From contig NC_134546.1 of NCBI RefSeq assembly GCF_050624435.1, positions 17,631,001 through 17,695,000 on the forward strand: a DNA stretch of 64,000 nucleotides, written 5' to 3'. The DNA is from Tenrec ecaudatus (lineage: Eukaryota > Chordata > Mammalia > Afrosoricida > Tenrecidae). The notes beneath the pieces are model-generated. The model saw only the letters and a program-made list of their open reading frames with translations. It did no database searches and was not told where the DNA came from. Below, piece by piece: positions 34,195 to 45,264 of this stretch. Position numbers and translations under genes: made by a program. The stretch's first letter is position 1; every line of letters begins with the position of its first letter.

Positions 34195-34830
34195 AATCAT
34201 ATCATTATGAATGGGGGAGGGAGTGTGGAGTGGAGATCCAAAGTCCATTAGTAGCCCACTGGATACTCCCTTATGGAAGGGTCTCAGGGAGGAGACAAGT
34301 CAGTCAGGTTGCAATGTAGCAATGATGAAACATACAACTTTCTTCTAGTTCCTAAATGCTTCCTCCCCCAACCTACTATCATGATCTCAATTCTAACTTA
34401 CAAATCTGGCTAGACCAGAGGATGTACACTGGGACAGATAGGAACTGGAAACACAGGGAATCCAGGGGGGACGATCCCTTCAGGACCAGTAGTGTGAGTG
34501 GCGATACGGGGAGGGTGGAGGGAGGGTTGGTTGGAAAGGGGAGACTGATTACAAGGATCTACATGTGACAGACAACAGAAAAGTGGGTAAAGGGAGACAT
34601 CAGATAGGGCAAGATATGACAAAATAATAATTTATAAATTATCAAGGGTTCATAAAGGAGAGGGAGGGGAATGGAGGGGAAAAATGAGGAGCTGATGCCA
34701 GGGGCTTAGGTGGAAAGCAAATGTTTTGAGACTGTTGAGGGAAATGAATGTACAAATGTGCTTTACACAATTGATGTATGCATGGATTGTGATAAGAGTT
34801 GTATGAACCCCTAATAAAAAAAGAAAGAAA
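34195..34830 (+). mobile_element. Copy of the AATAAA-ending non-coding retroposon
   Basis: Matches the family from ATCATATCATTATGAATGGG through the GGATTGTGATAAGAGTTGTA block to CCCCTAATAAAAAAAG. It is directly preceded by older related units (32830-34190). Confidence 0.6.
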
Positions 34831-34839
34831 ACCACTGAT

Positions 34840-36370
34840 CCAGAGCAAAGACTGTGACCTCAGGTGGCATCTTTGCTTCACTATGTACTGGTTTGCTAGG
34901 TGATTTGGGGAGACTCCGTCACCTGGAGCGATGATCCAGTACAGTAGGATCATTTTATATGGAAGCATCAACCTCAGGGCCTCCTAACCAGAGTTGCTTA
35001 GTCTACAGGTGTTGCCTGGAAATGTGTGCAGAGCTCCCTGAGAATTGATGACCTCGATTCTGTGGATAGCATGTCTCAAAGTTCTTGGTATTCTGAGTTT
35101 CATAACTTCTGATTTGAGCTTTACTACTTTTATCGATTTTGTTGTTTCATTTAGGTGGGGTGAAGTGGGTTCACTTAGTTCATCAGCCCCTCTACCCACA
35201 AACATTCCCAGGAGTCTGACTGCCTGCTGCCCTGCGGTTATTTTCTGGCTGTTTGGATGGTGTAGGAGGAAAGCCATGCTAGATCTGCAGAAGGGTTGGG
35301 TAGGGGAATTTTCCAGAGGAGTGGAGATTGACTATAGTAATGGAGAAATGGAAGAGGAAGTCTATTAAAGAGAAGGCAAGTAATTTTTTCCTCCTATGGC
35401 CCCAATCTGTCCAATGATGTTGTCCAATGATCTGCCCCAATCTGTCCAATGATCTGTCCAATGGTGTTGTCCAAACTTGCTCTTTCACTCAGATGTCAAG
35501 AGTGGGCATGAATCCAGGGAGAAGATTCAGCTGTTGGTTTGGGACAGAAGGATGTGGGCACACGGAGTGAAATGCCATCAAGAAGGCCCAAAGTGTGAGA
35601 AAGACACAAACTCCAGTGTAAAAAGGAAGAAATGAGCCTCTATCCTTCTTGGGGAGCCCCATTCTGAAAATATATTTGACCATTCCCACCAATTTCCAGG
35701 AGCACCCTACTGTTGCCTGCATTGTGTTCTCTCCGAGTACCTATGAACTAAAGCTCAAGAAGGCGTATTTTTTATTTTCTAGAGTCGAGAATGAACCGTT
35801 CCTCTTCACTGACCACAAGAGGCTGGCAGCCCCACCACCACCTGATGCAGGAGGCATGACTGTGGGTGATGGGCCCCTTCTCAGGATGTATGACTTGATG
35901 GAAAGTCCCTGGTTCCTGGGAGCCTGCCCTGGAGCAAGAACTACCAGCCACAAAGACCTCATGCTTGGACCCAGCAAGGAACTAAATCCATCTTCTGGCT
36001 ATATGCAGAGATATGGGAGGGACATGGGATTGGAAACATACTCCTGATCGTGTCGGGCACTCAGAAAAGTTCAGTAAAACTAGGAAGCCCTCCAGCCACA
36101 GCCACCCATCACAGAGTCCTGGGGCTTCCAGGAGTGGACCTACCTTCTTACCCGCACTCCATCCAGTCATTCCTTGGAAGAAAGTGCCTCAGTACCAGCG
36201 AGCTGATGGATTTTAAAACACAGTAACTGAGACTTTGGTCAGCTACACTCCCCGCAACTGGTGGCCAATTCTCAGGGACACGTCCCTGTAGGCATTACCC
36301 TGTGCTGGTCACTAAGAGAAGGCTCAGTTTGCACACCAAGCCCAGGGGGAGCCTGGGGCGAGGCTGCCAC
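34840..36370. other. Unique intergenic sequence left of the 36.4-kb CpG island
   Basis: Non-repetitive, with an AT-rich patch at 35045-35170. No gene found. It could be regulatory because SINEs are absent for about 1.5 kb. Confidence 0.3.
35400..35475 (+). repeat. Short CCAATCTGTCCAATGAT repeats
   Basis: Four to five imperfect units of TGTCCAATGATCTG and TGTCCAATGATGTTG in unique DNA. Confidence 0.7.
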
Positions 36371-36379
36371 TGTTCCTAC

Positions 36380-36870
36380 AGCGAAGGGGGTCGTTTCGGA
36401 CTTATCCGACCCCCGCCCCGCCCGTTATGCAGGCGGTCGCTTTGCAGGCTCCGTGCACAGCTCGCTAGGGTCCCCGGTCCTAAGGGACACTTCGGCCCCG
36501 CCCCTCGGTTCCGTCTGGAGGGGCCAGGGTTGCACAGCGTGGACCCCCGCTCTGGACAGAGACAAGAGACCCGTGAGCGGCGTGGGGGCCTCGGTTCGAG
36601 ACTCGGGGTCCCGGTGGGTCGGGAAAGGGCCGAGCAGAGAAAGGATCTGGAAGGGTCGCGGAGGACGACGGGTGCGCGGTGCCCGGTGCGCATGCGCCAG
36701 GGCGCCGTCCTGGGGCGCAGCGGGGAGCGGTGGTCAGCAGGGGGCAGCACGAGCCCGCGGCGCGGGAGCGCGGAGGCCTGGGAGCGCCCAGCCCCAGCGC
36801 ACGACTGTCGGGGAGGGAGGCGGGAGATCCCTGCGTGCACCTCAGTAGAGTTCAAAGCACGCTGCAGAAG
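36380..36870. promoter_or_regulatory. CpG island with an NRF1 palindrome
   Basis: CpG-dense, GC-rich stretch with several GC boxes (CCCCGCCCC types). A TGCGCATGCGCC site at 36687-36698 fits the NRF1 consensus, which is typical of bidirectional CpG-island promoters. No conserved protein is encoded. The nearest known genes are about 27 kb (CD207) and 20 kb (VAX2) away, so an unannotated non-coding transcript start is plausible. Confidence 0.5.
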
Positions 36871-36877
36871 CCGCTGA

Positions 36878-36985
36878 GGTCCAGGTGACTGTCACTCACA
36901 GCAACCCTCTAGAGTACAGAAGACCCTGGCGTCCTCTTCCTCCCCAGAACAGCTGGTGGCTTAATCCAGGGCGCCACCAGGAAGG
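36878..36985 (-). repeat. Diverged AfroSINE piece
   Basis: GTGACTGTCACTCACAGCAA and AACAGCTGGTGGCTTAATCC resemble a reversed AfroSINE; weak. Confidence 0.4.
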
Positions 36986-37067
36986 CCCCACAGAAATTAC
37001 TTAGCCAGGTAAAGCCCCAGGTGCTTCCAGCTCTCACACTTATTGAACTGCTATTTCCCTATCCCAG

Positions 37068-37258
37068 AGGGGCCCTGGTGGTATGATGAATGGGTCAGCC
37101 ACTGAGGCAGAGAAAGAGGAGTCTTTTTGCTCCTGTAAAGATTTCCATCTTTGGAAACCCAAAAGGGGTAGTTTCTGGGTGCTAGAGGATCACTTGAAAT
37201 CCATGGCAGTGAGTTTGGCTTTTTGGCTTTTCCAAAAAAAAAAACAAAAACAACGTCA
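37068..37258 (+). repeat. AfroSINE
   Basis: GGGGCCCTGGTGGTATGATG head, GCTCCTGTAAAGATTTCCAT body, GCAGTGAGTTTGGC and an A-run end. Confidence 0.7.
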
Positions 37259-37539
37259 GCGTGAAAACCGAAAACGCTCGCACCTGTTGGAAACACCTAA
37301 GTCTATCACAAACTTGCCCGACCCCGCAGAAGAGCCCACTTTTGCTTAAAGGACAATTTTCCAGAGCGCTTTGCCTGCTATCCCAAAGGCTGGTTTTTGG
37401 AGGCCACCCAGGAGCTCCCCCAAAAAGGCCAGGTGGGGCCTGCCGCCATAAAAATTACAGCCAAGAAAGTCTCCCCAAAGTTACAACAAAAATCTTCTCA
37501 GCTTCCCAAAGGAATGGACTGCATGGTGCCTGGCTGCCC

Positions 37540-37668
37540 TAGAAGAATCTGCAAGTTGTGATGTCACAGGCAATGAGATTCTTTTAAAATTCTGTGGGGC
37601 TGTTCTACTCTGTCACCTGGGGTCACTGTTTAGTCAGAATCAACTTGATGGCACCCAGAAACATTCCT
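37540..37668 (+). repeat. AfroSINE, 3' part
   Basis: GGGGCTGTTCTACTCTGTCA, AGTCAGAATCAACTTGATGG. Head absent. Confidence 0.65.
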
Positions 37669-37679
37669 TTATTGCCAGC

Positions 37680-38350
37680 TAATTTGAAGTTCGCATTTGG
37701 TCCCGTAATTCCACTTCTAGGCATATCCCGAAGAGAAACAGAAGTATAGGTCATGGGTTCCCACGTTTATTTGGCTTACCACACTCTGACAGAAAATAAA
37801 ATTATTCAGCTCCCCCTTGGCAATTAAAAACATTTGTACTGTCGCTTATAATCTAGGGTGAAGTGTAGGTATCTGCTTTTACAGCCCCCACCCCCACCCT
37901 GGATCATCCCAGCATGCCCCCAGGCACGATAGCATTCACTTTAGGAAATATTGATGTATGGCTACATGAAAATTTGCTTGTGAATATGTGTAACAGCATT
38001 ATTCATGATAGCTGAAGAGTGGAAATAGCTCAGCATGACCATTAACAGAAGAATAGACAAACAAAGCGTGGCATGGTCACACCACGAAATATTTGGGGGG
38101 CATTCAAAGGAATGAATGGCGCGCTGATTTATGATACCATAGGCATGAATTGAAGGCAATCACAAAGGCCATGCAATGTGATTTCATTTGTATTAAGTAT
38201 CCAGACTAAGCAAATCTCTAGGAACAGAAAGTGGGGTAGTGGTTCCCAGGGCTGAGGGCTGGGAGCTCGACAGGTTGGAGTTGAGAGCTGAAGGATCCTC
38301 AAGGTGTTGAGGGCACTGCTGGGATATTTTTAAACTGATTGTGGGGAAAG
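37680..38350 (+). mobile_element. Old L1 3' region
   Basis: Follows the L1 order: AATTCCACTTCTAGGCATAT (37709), CATTATTCATGATAGCTGAA (37997), AATAGCTCAGCATGACCATT, then AGTGGTTCCCAGGGCTGAG (38237) and CTCTGTGAAGATGCTAG. No frame survives. Confidence 0.6.
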
Positions 38351-38639
38351 TTGCACAGCTCTGTGAAGATGCTAGTTTGGTTTGATGTGGTTTGGTTTTG
38401 GCTTGGGGAAGAGATCGTGATAATGGACCAGTGTTCATTTGCTGGTTTCGATTCTTTGGTTTTGACAATGAGAAAAATCCCTTGGTTTTTGGAAATTCTA
38501 AGTAAAGCATTTTATTAGCAATATCGACTCCGTGTGCTGGGGGACCTTTGTATGGTTCTTGGCAATTTCTGTGAAAATTTCAGGTTGTTTAAAACAAAAC
38601 AAGTTACATATCATATATGTGTGTATATTTACAAAAAAT

Positions 38640-38785
38640 CTTAAAACTCTACTGCCATCCAGTCGATTCTGGCTCATAGCGACTCTATGTCGGGTTTCCA
38701 AGCCTGTAAATCAGTAAGGGAGAGAAAGCCCCATCTTTCCCTACAGAGCGGCTAGTGGGGTGGGTTTGCCTGCTGGTTTTTGCCA
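38640..38785 (-). repeat. AfroSINE
   Basis: Reverse copy with CTACTGCCATCCAGTCGATT and GGCTCATAGCGACTCTATGT. Confidence 0.7.
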
Positions 38786-38844
38786 ATTAGTACAACCAAG
38801 GCTCTTTACAGTGTCACAAAACGGGGGGGGGGGGGGGGAGAAAA

Positions 38845-38990
38845 AATAAACACTGCCAAGGTGTCCGTTTCCACTCATAGTGGCCCTAAAGGTAGGGTAG
38901 GATGTACCTCTTTTCAGAATCAGAGGACCTTGAGTGGCTGGTAAGGTAGAACAACTGACCTGAGGGTTAGCAGTCGCCAGGGCTTCTGTC
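38845..38990 (-). repeat. AfroSINE
   Basis: Second reverse copy just after a poly-G run (38823-38838): TTTCCACTCATAGTGGCCCT, ACTGACCTGAGGGTTAGCAG. Confidence 0.65.
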
Positions 38991-39019
38991 CCCACTGCAG
39001 GGACTCCTTAAATGAATGA

Positions 39020-39335
39020 ATGAACAAGCAAGTGAAAAATCCACACCACAAAGTTTCCATGTTACAAAGACAAAGGAAAATTGTCCCGGCTTAACTTCAT
39101 GGTCAACCAAAAATGTAATTGCAGCAAAGGACATTATTGGAACAACTGGAAGAAGTTGAATAAGATTAGAAGGTTAAATTGTGTCTAAGTTAAATTGTTT
39201 TACAAATGTTCAAAAGCAATTTTATAAAAGGGAGAAGGATCACGCAAAAGAAGGGTGTACTTGAGTTCTTTGTACGATTTTTTGCAATTTTGTAAGTTTA
39301 AAATTATTTAAAATAAGAAGTTTTGGGCAGGCAAA
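39020..39335 (+). mobile_element. Old LINE-type 3' end
   Basis: AAAGGACATTATTGGAACAACTG-type sequence near 39127 and the tail TTGAGTTCTTTGTACGATTT..AAGTTTAAAATTATTT fit an ancient L1 3' terminus. A similar tail occurs at 27000-27065 (TTCCGTACTATCTGTGCAAC). Confidence 0.35.
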
Positions 39336-39799
39336 AAGCAAAATTAGACACAAAACTTAATACCATGAACCTAAATTAAGAACATATGCACACAGCTCAT
39401 TACCAAGTATGCATATAACCCAAGGTGGGGGGAGGAGCATGGGAATGTGGGGCTTAAAGGGAATCAATGAAAAGTCAGAAAGTTGGGAAGGTGGGGCCTG
39501 GAAGAACAAGCCCCTAGCTCTTCCCTTGGCCCTTCTCCTCAGAGGAATGAGGTGGGAGTGGGGCAGCATGAAGAGGGGCTTCCTGTCTATGTTTCTATTT
39601 TCACAGTGTCTGCTTGATTTTGTGATAGACATGTATGCATTATTTATGAAACTGAAAAATGGTTGAGCAGTCATATAATGTTATCTAGGCAGTTACTAAA
39701 AATAAGATAGAGCTAGACTCACCGGCAGGAAGAAGATCATGGGCTATTTCTACGTTTAAAGAGTAGCAGTGTAATGTGAACCATTTTTGCAAAATAGAT

Positions 39800-39850
39800 A
39801 AACATGTATATATATGTATGTGTGTATAGGTATATATGTATGTGTCTAAA
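39800..39850. repeat. TATG/TGTA-rich microsatellite
   Basis: Alternating GTATATATGTATGTGTGTAT repeats. Confidence 0.8.
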
Positions 39851-39999
39851 GGTATCATCACATGTGCTTTATTGCAGCTATCAGCCATGCTACTACTGGA
39901 AGGGAGATTCAGGAAAACAAGCTTCTACGTAAAACACCTCCGCTGGCTTATTTTACAATGACTTCATGTTGACTTTAATTTTTTTAATTAGACATACTT

Positions 40000-40092
40000 C
40001 ATCTCACTGCCATCAAGCGGATCCCACTCAGAGTGACCCTGGTAGAGAGAGTCGCAGCTGCCCCTATGGGTGTCCGAGACTATCAATGTGCA
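40000..40092 (-). repeat. AfroSINE, partial
   Basis: CTCACTGCCATCAAGCGGAT and GCTGCCCCTATGGGTGTCCG; only the 3' half of the SINE in reverse. Confidence 0.6.
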
Positions 40093-40229
40093 CAGAGCAC
40101 GAAGCCACATTGTCCTCCCCCTTAACTGGCCCAGTAATAGCTTAATAGATTCTCATTATGGAAAATACACTGTGCATATATATGTTTATGATTTAAAACC
40201 TACTACTGTGGTCAAGAGGAGCTATTGTT

Positions 40230-40880
40230 CCTTACAGGTGACTGGAATGTTATTTGATTTTTATAGTTTCATTGATTTAAAATTCGCATCCCATATGCTT
40301 CCATCGTTAAGCTGCTTTTAAGGAGAGTTGTGTATACGTCATCAGTTCTACTGCACCCTCTCCCCTCCCGTATTCACTCTCTGCTCCTCCAGTCCCCTCC
40401 CCCCTCCCATAAACTGTGACACCAGTCATTGTCTCCCTGCGTCCTCTTTCTGTGCACAAACTGGGAAACACAGCAGAAACCATAAAAAAAAAAAAACCCA
40501 GAAAAAGGAAAGCGGGGAGGGGAAAGAAGACCAGCGGCTGTAAGAGAAGCCAGAGAAACAATGTTTGCCTTGGAACAAGCGAGAAGTATTTAAACCTAGA
40601 GCCAATTCAGATGGGTCCAGAAGGAGGTCAACTGATGGAGCATCAGCTTATACGTGGTTCCATCCACCATCCATGGAGTTTACAATAATCTCTGTCTGGT
40701 ATGAAAGCTATTGGGTGACTAGTATGTTTTGTTATTTTTTACAGTTTCATTGGCACGTCTTCCTTATATCACACAACTCCACACTTCAGCCATATCCAGA
40801 AAAGGTGTACAATCATTACCACAATCAATTTTAGAACACTTTCTTCTTCCTTGAACTAATTACCAGTGTAATTTTTAAAA
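40230..40880 (-). mobile_element. Diverged repeat, probably related to the non-coding retroposon/L1 tails
   Basis: Two similar segments (about 40265-40350 and 40740-40850) share TTTCATTG followed by a TTCAGCCATATCCAG/GTGTACAATCATTACCAC-type pattern. The second is followed by ATCATTTTATTGTGACTA, which looks like a reversed AATAAAATGAT tail. Old and uncertain. Confidence 0.3.
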
Positions 40881-41170
40881 AAATCATTTTATTGTGACTA
40901 GTATTTTAAAAGGAAAAATAAAAGCAAACTCCCAGCCAACAAGACACATTTTAAACCGATAACCCACCAACTGCCAGCAAAGCGAAGCAATTCAGCCTCA
41001 CAGAGACCCAGAAGGGCAAGTAGCATAAGAATGAGGTGTAGTGATACCTCTCCTAAAAATAGCAAATGATGCATCTAATAAAAATAGCATTATTTTATGC
41101 ATTAGGTTACGGTTTCCAGTTGCCTGGAGCAAGATCTTGACAGAACTGCAACGTCCCCTACCCCTCCGGT

Positions 41171-41264
41171 CCCACTTGCCATTCCCAAGAAATAGAAGCC
41201 ACTAATTTAGGGTCGCTCCCACTTGCCATTCCCAAGAAATAGAAGCCACTAATTTAGGGTCGCT
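41171..41264 (+). repeat. Perfect 47-bp tandem duplication
   Basis: 41171-41217 and 41218-41264 are identical; each begins CCCACTTGCCATTCCCAAGA and ends TTTAGGGTCGCT. Confidence 0.95.
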
Positions 41265-41979
41265 ACGACTGGACTATGACCAGAGGGCAATGGACATTGG
41301 TCACTTCGCCCTTCTCCAACCCCACTCAGGTTATTGCATGTTCTTGCATCCCTCGCTCAGTTTGCGACCTGCTGGCCACGGACCTCGGTGGCCTCCCCAG
41401 GAGAGCTCTTTGGAACTATCTCCCAGCAAGGAAAGTCGCTGCCCCTCTGCCACGGGTGCCCTGAGGATACTCGCACACGGCTGGTCCAGCCCTGGGTGGA
41501 TTCTTCCATCCGTACGCCCACCCTCCAGAGGCCTTTGGCGCTAAGCCCGGTCCATAGAGGCCCCCAAATCAAAGCCTGCGCAATTTTGAAACGAAGTATG
41601 ACAATTAAAAAAAGTTATGAAACCGTGCCTGTCCTGTTTACCCGGCTTGGCTGGAAAAGAAACAATTGTCATAGGAGAAGGGCATATGCCTTAAAGATTC
41701 CTGCTCAAGCATCCTCTAGCTGTGAAACACTGACTCCCCAGAGTGTCTGATAGTGGAGCGCTAAAGCAAAAGGGGCCGGAGCAGAATCGTCCGCGGCTGC
41801 TGGGTGTGCGGGGAAGAAGACCATCGCAGGCGGAGATACTTGGGCGTGCCTTCGGTGGGAAAGGCCAGTATCAAATAATGGTATGAATAAACCACACAAA
41901 ATATGCATATTTAAAAAGTCGAGTTTCTTTTTTTAGGAAACATGTTTCATTCAGGTTAACTGGGGTTGGTTTGTTTCCC

Positions 41980-42560
41980 CCTTCGTTCAATTCTCTCGCA
42001 CTGTGCCAACCTTACTGAGGGTGCAAGCGGCGCTCAGAGAAGAGGCAATGCTGTTGACCCGGGTTCCAGCCGAGAGAATGGAGTTCTTTTCCGCCAAGAG
42101 GAAAGGGTCGGGTCGCCCAGGGAAGGATTCCCGGGAGCTGGTCGGTCAGTGGAGGCTGAGCCAGGACTGGGAGGCCCCAGGTATTGGGCCCATCCACACA
42201 CACACACACCGCCTCCACACAGGCTTCCCGTGAGAAGGGGCTGAGCGTTGGTCGGTTGCGTGAGTGGGGTCTCCTAGAAACGGGTTCCTTCAGGCTCGCC
42301 TCCCCATTAACAACAGCGTATTCCCACAAAGACCTGCAGGCGGAGGACCAAGTCCAAGGATTCGCCCATCGCCGCAGGCGGAGGCCCGGCCCCCCTTTGT
42401 TCTGTCCCCAGAGGTCGCCCATTTCCGGCCCCGCCCCATCTCTTTGGGCTTCCTAGGCGCCGCCCCTCCTCCGGCCACCCAGCACCCATCTGCCGCTCGG
42501 TCCCCCGCCTCTCCCCTGCGAGCCAACGCCGCCCCATCACCGCCACCTTCATCACCCTAA
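41980..42560. promoter_or_regulatory. CpG island upstream of VAX2
   Basis: GC-rich block with repeated CCCCGCCCC and GGCGCCGCCCC boxes, especially 42420-42480. A short CA run sits at about 42196-42210. Open frames on both strands look compositional. The following 42.6-43.3 kb is unique and non-repetitive. Candidate promoter or polycomb-type island. Confidence 0.5.
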
Positions 42561-43400
42561 GAATTGGAAGCTTGGCTCCCCTTCTGGAGGCTTTTCCGTG
42601 GAAAACCAACCGGACCCAACCCAGAGGGCTGAATTTCAGGGAGGCCGAGCCACACCTCTGGGCACCCGGGCTCCATTTAGGGGGGTGAGGGGGTGGGGAG
42701 AGGAGAGTTTCTTTCTTTTTTCTTTTTTATGACCAAGAGAGGCTGATCATTGGCGGGAGGCGAGTTGGGGAGTCGCAGGAAATGGTGAGCAAGCTTTGGC
42801 GCTCATCCGTTTGTCTTGTCTGTCTGCTTGTCTGTCCGTTTCTGTTGGATGTGCTCACTGCACATCCCCTAATCTCCCGAGTCTGCCCTCCAAACTCCAC
42901 GAACACTTTTTAAAGTTTGAGAGAGTGGTCTGAGTAGCTTTTAAAAAAAGAGAGAGAGAGGGAGAGAAAGTAAAATCAAAGTGGACTTGGAGTCTTTAAA
43001 GTAGAGAGCGACCCTCCCCAGACTACAGCCTGTCATCACCCCTCAAACCTGGAAATGAACTCTTAACGGCTCAGCTTTCGGCCAGACAATAGACATGCAC
43101 CTGGGGGGTCAATAAATAACACGCTGAACGTAGGTCCACTCGGGAGAAGGCAGGGAGGGGTCAGAAAGCGGAGTGAGACCAGCGCTGGCCCGTTGTGGGG
43201 GCTGCAATCAATGCCAAGAAGCAAAAGGTGTCCGAGTGGTTTGTCCTGGAAGCTTTCACGCAAATCAAAGACAAAGGTTTGCTTTTATTTTTTTTTCGGT
43301 TGAGAGACGCTGAGGGAGAGAACTTCAGGAATATATGAACACTATTTTAAAGCAAACCCACTGTTGTCCCGCGGTTCCGATGGGGGGGGGGGGAGCCTAC
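42560..43400. other. Unique, SINE-free sequence right of the 42-kb CpG island
   Basis: Contains a pyrimidine run (42710-42730), an AG-rich run (42950-42970) and AAAGACAAAGGTTTGC (SOX-like) at 43267. No coding sequence. Possible regulatory DNA; conservation unknown. Confidence 0.3.
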
Positions 43401-43525
43401 TTGTCACAAAGTAGAACTGGGGTTTCTAGGCTGTCATCTACAGGGGCAAATACCCAGGCCTTCTCCCGCCCCGCCACTAGGTTTGAACCGCTCATCTTTC
43501 CATTAGCAACCCTGAACAAAGTGAA
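43400..43525 (-). repeat. AfroSINE, partial
   Basis: AAAGTAGAACTGGGGTTTCT and AGGTTTGAACCGCTCATC. Reverse orientation, diverged. Confidence 0.55.
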
Positions 43526-43899
43526 CAGAAACCCTAAGAAATGGATACATTCTCCTAAAAAGTTCAAGTCAGGGGCGCACAGAGGGACATTCCGCCAACG
43601 CACTTTTCCTGTAAGGTGTACCTGCAGTCTCCTGCAGTAAGCCTTCGGCTGGCTGGATACACGTAAGGTACGCACGGTCCACTGTGATCATTTTACACAA
43701 ATCTTAGTCACACACACATGCACACCCTCCAAAATATGTATGAAGCAGTGTGGCGATCCTAGCAAGACAAGATCTTTGCACTGTTGGGTGTATTTTGTTG
43801 ACTTGTTTGCCAAAGAGAGGTTCTACCTTGCTGGAAAGGGACCCAGGTCATGTGTGTAAAATACAGAAAAGGAAATGGGATTGAAACCTACCAGAAAAA

Positions 43900-44050
43900 A
43901 ATGAGCTGATTCCAGGAATCCAAGTGGAAGGCGAAGTTTGAGAATGATGAGGGCAAGGAATGTATAAGGGTGCTTTACTCAATTGATGTATGTATGGACT
44001 GTGGTAAGAGTTGTATGAGCCCCAATAAAAGGATTTATTTGTTAAAAAGA
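43900..44050 (+). mobile_element. Short 3' copy of the non-coding retroposon
   Basis: Ends GTATGAGCCCCAATAAAAGG with an A-rich tail. Closely resembles the end of the 12340-13630 copy (GAATGATGAGGGCAA block). Confidence 0.6.
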
Positions 44051-44079
44051 AAAAGAAATCTGCCAGAAAGAGAAGTTCG

Positions 44080-44780
44080 GCAGCTGGTGCGCTATCACAC
44101 GGGCGCGCGCCTGCTTGGGAAGCGCGGATGCCTACCCGACTCACCTCGCCGCCCTTGGGGACCAGCGACCCTGGCTCGAGCACTCGAAGGCCCCGGTTTC
44201 CGCACCCGGCCGGCCGTTCGCGCACAGCCCGGGACCTTGACCTCGCGCGGCCCCCGCCGCCGCCTTCCGCGCCCTGACCTGCCTCTGAACCCGCTAATCC
44301 GCGCGCACTCTGGCCCCCAGCGATCCCTCGCCCGGCCCGCGCGCTAATTCCCCTCTGACCCCTCCGCCCCTCGCTTTTCTCCCGCCTTTGAAGGGGCTTC
44401 GGGCCTCTTGGAGGGGGGGGACGATCTGGGGCTCAGACTAGGGCCGTCCCGCGTCGCCTCCCCACCCAAAAACGCAGAACCAGACCCAGGCAAATCGTCT
44501 CGGGTGTCAGCCTTTCCTTCGCTTGCTTTTTGCCTCGATGCGCCAGAGTTTAATTCACTTGTTCCCGTAAGAAACCTAGCTGACCGCCAAGGACCGGCAG
44601 ATTTTATCGGCGCGCGGTGGGGAAGTGGGCATTTCCACCGGCGGCCGGCGCACTGGGAGGAGGAAGGCCGGAGGGCGGGCTGCCTGGGGGAGGCTCCCGC
44701 GGAGCCCGCGGGGCAACGAAGTCGGCGGCCCCACACTCTATACTCTAAAGAGTCCTCGTGATGGACTGGGCTTCGCTCTG
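44080..44780. promoter_or_regulatory. CpG island upstream of VAX2
   Basis: Very CpG-dense from GCGCGCGCC-type sequence near 44105 to about 44720. It lies directly between a retroposon copy on its left and an AfroSINE on its right. No conserved coding sequence was seen. It is one of a chain of islands between 36 and 57 kb. Confidence 0.5.
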
Positions 44781-44789
44781 GACAGCTAC

Positions 44790-44985
44790 CCATGAGGTGA
44801 GCACTCCTTCGAAACCACGAGCCGCTCCGCGGGAGAAACGCCGGGCTCTCTTCTAAAGAGTTACCATCTCTTGCAATCTCACAGGGGCAGTTAGTTCTAC
44901 TCTGTCCTACAGGGTCGCTAAGGGTAGGAGACTCTCGGCAGTGAGTTGGGGTTTTTTTTGTTGTTGTTTAGTTTTTATTTTGTTT
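44790..44985 (+). repeat. AfroSINE
   Basis: CGAAACCACGAGCCGCTCCG, then TCTACTCTGTCCTACAGGGT and GCAGTGAGTTGGGGTTTTTT, ending in T-rich sequence next to a minus retroposon copy. Confidence 0.8.
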
Positions 44986-44989
44986 TGCT

Positions 44990-45262
44990 TTGGTTTAAAT
45001 CATTTTATTGGGGCTCTTACAACTCTTATCACAATCCATCCAGCCATCCATTGTGTCGAGCACATTTGTACATTTGTTGCCATCATCATTTTCAAAATAT
45101 TTTCTTTCTACTGAGCCCTTGGTATCAGCTCCTCATTTTCCCCTCCCTCCATGCCCCCTCTCCCTCATGAACCCTTGATAATTTATAAAGTATTATTATT
45201 TTGTCATGTCTTACACTGTCCGACGTTTCCCCTCACCCACTTTTCTGCTGCCCATCCCCTTT
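44990..45262 (-). mobile_element. 3' copy of the non-coding retroposon
   Basis: Reverse orientation: begins AATCATTTTATTGGGGCTC on the plus strand and continues through the ACATTTGTTGCCATCATCA block to the pyrimidine-rich stretch and CCCACTTTTCTGCTGCCC. It follows an AfroSINE T-run directly. Confidence 0.6.
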
Positions 45263-45264
45263 GT

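Noticed and set aside
36261-36888. Overlapping frames of 190-195 codons in the 36.4-kb CpG island
   Set aside because: Several mutually overlapping frames on both strands with Arg/Gly/Pro bias; typical of CpG islands, no domain.
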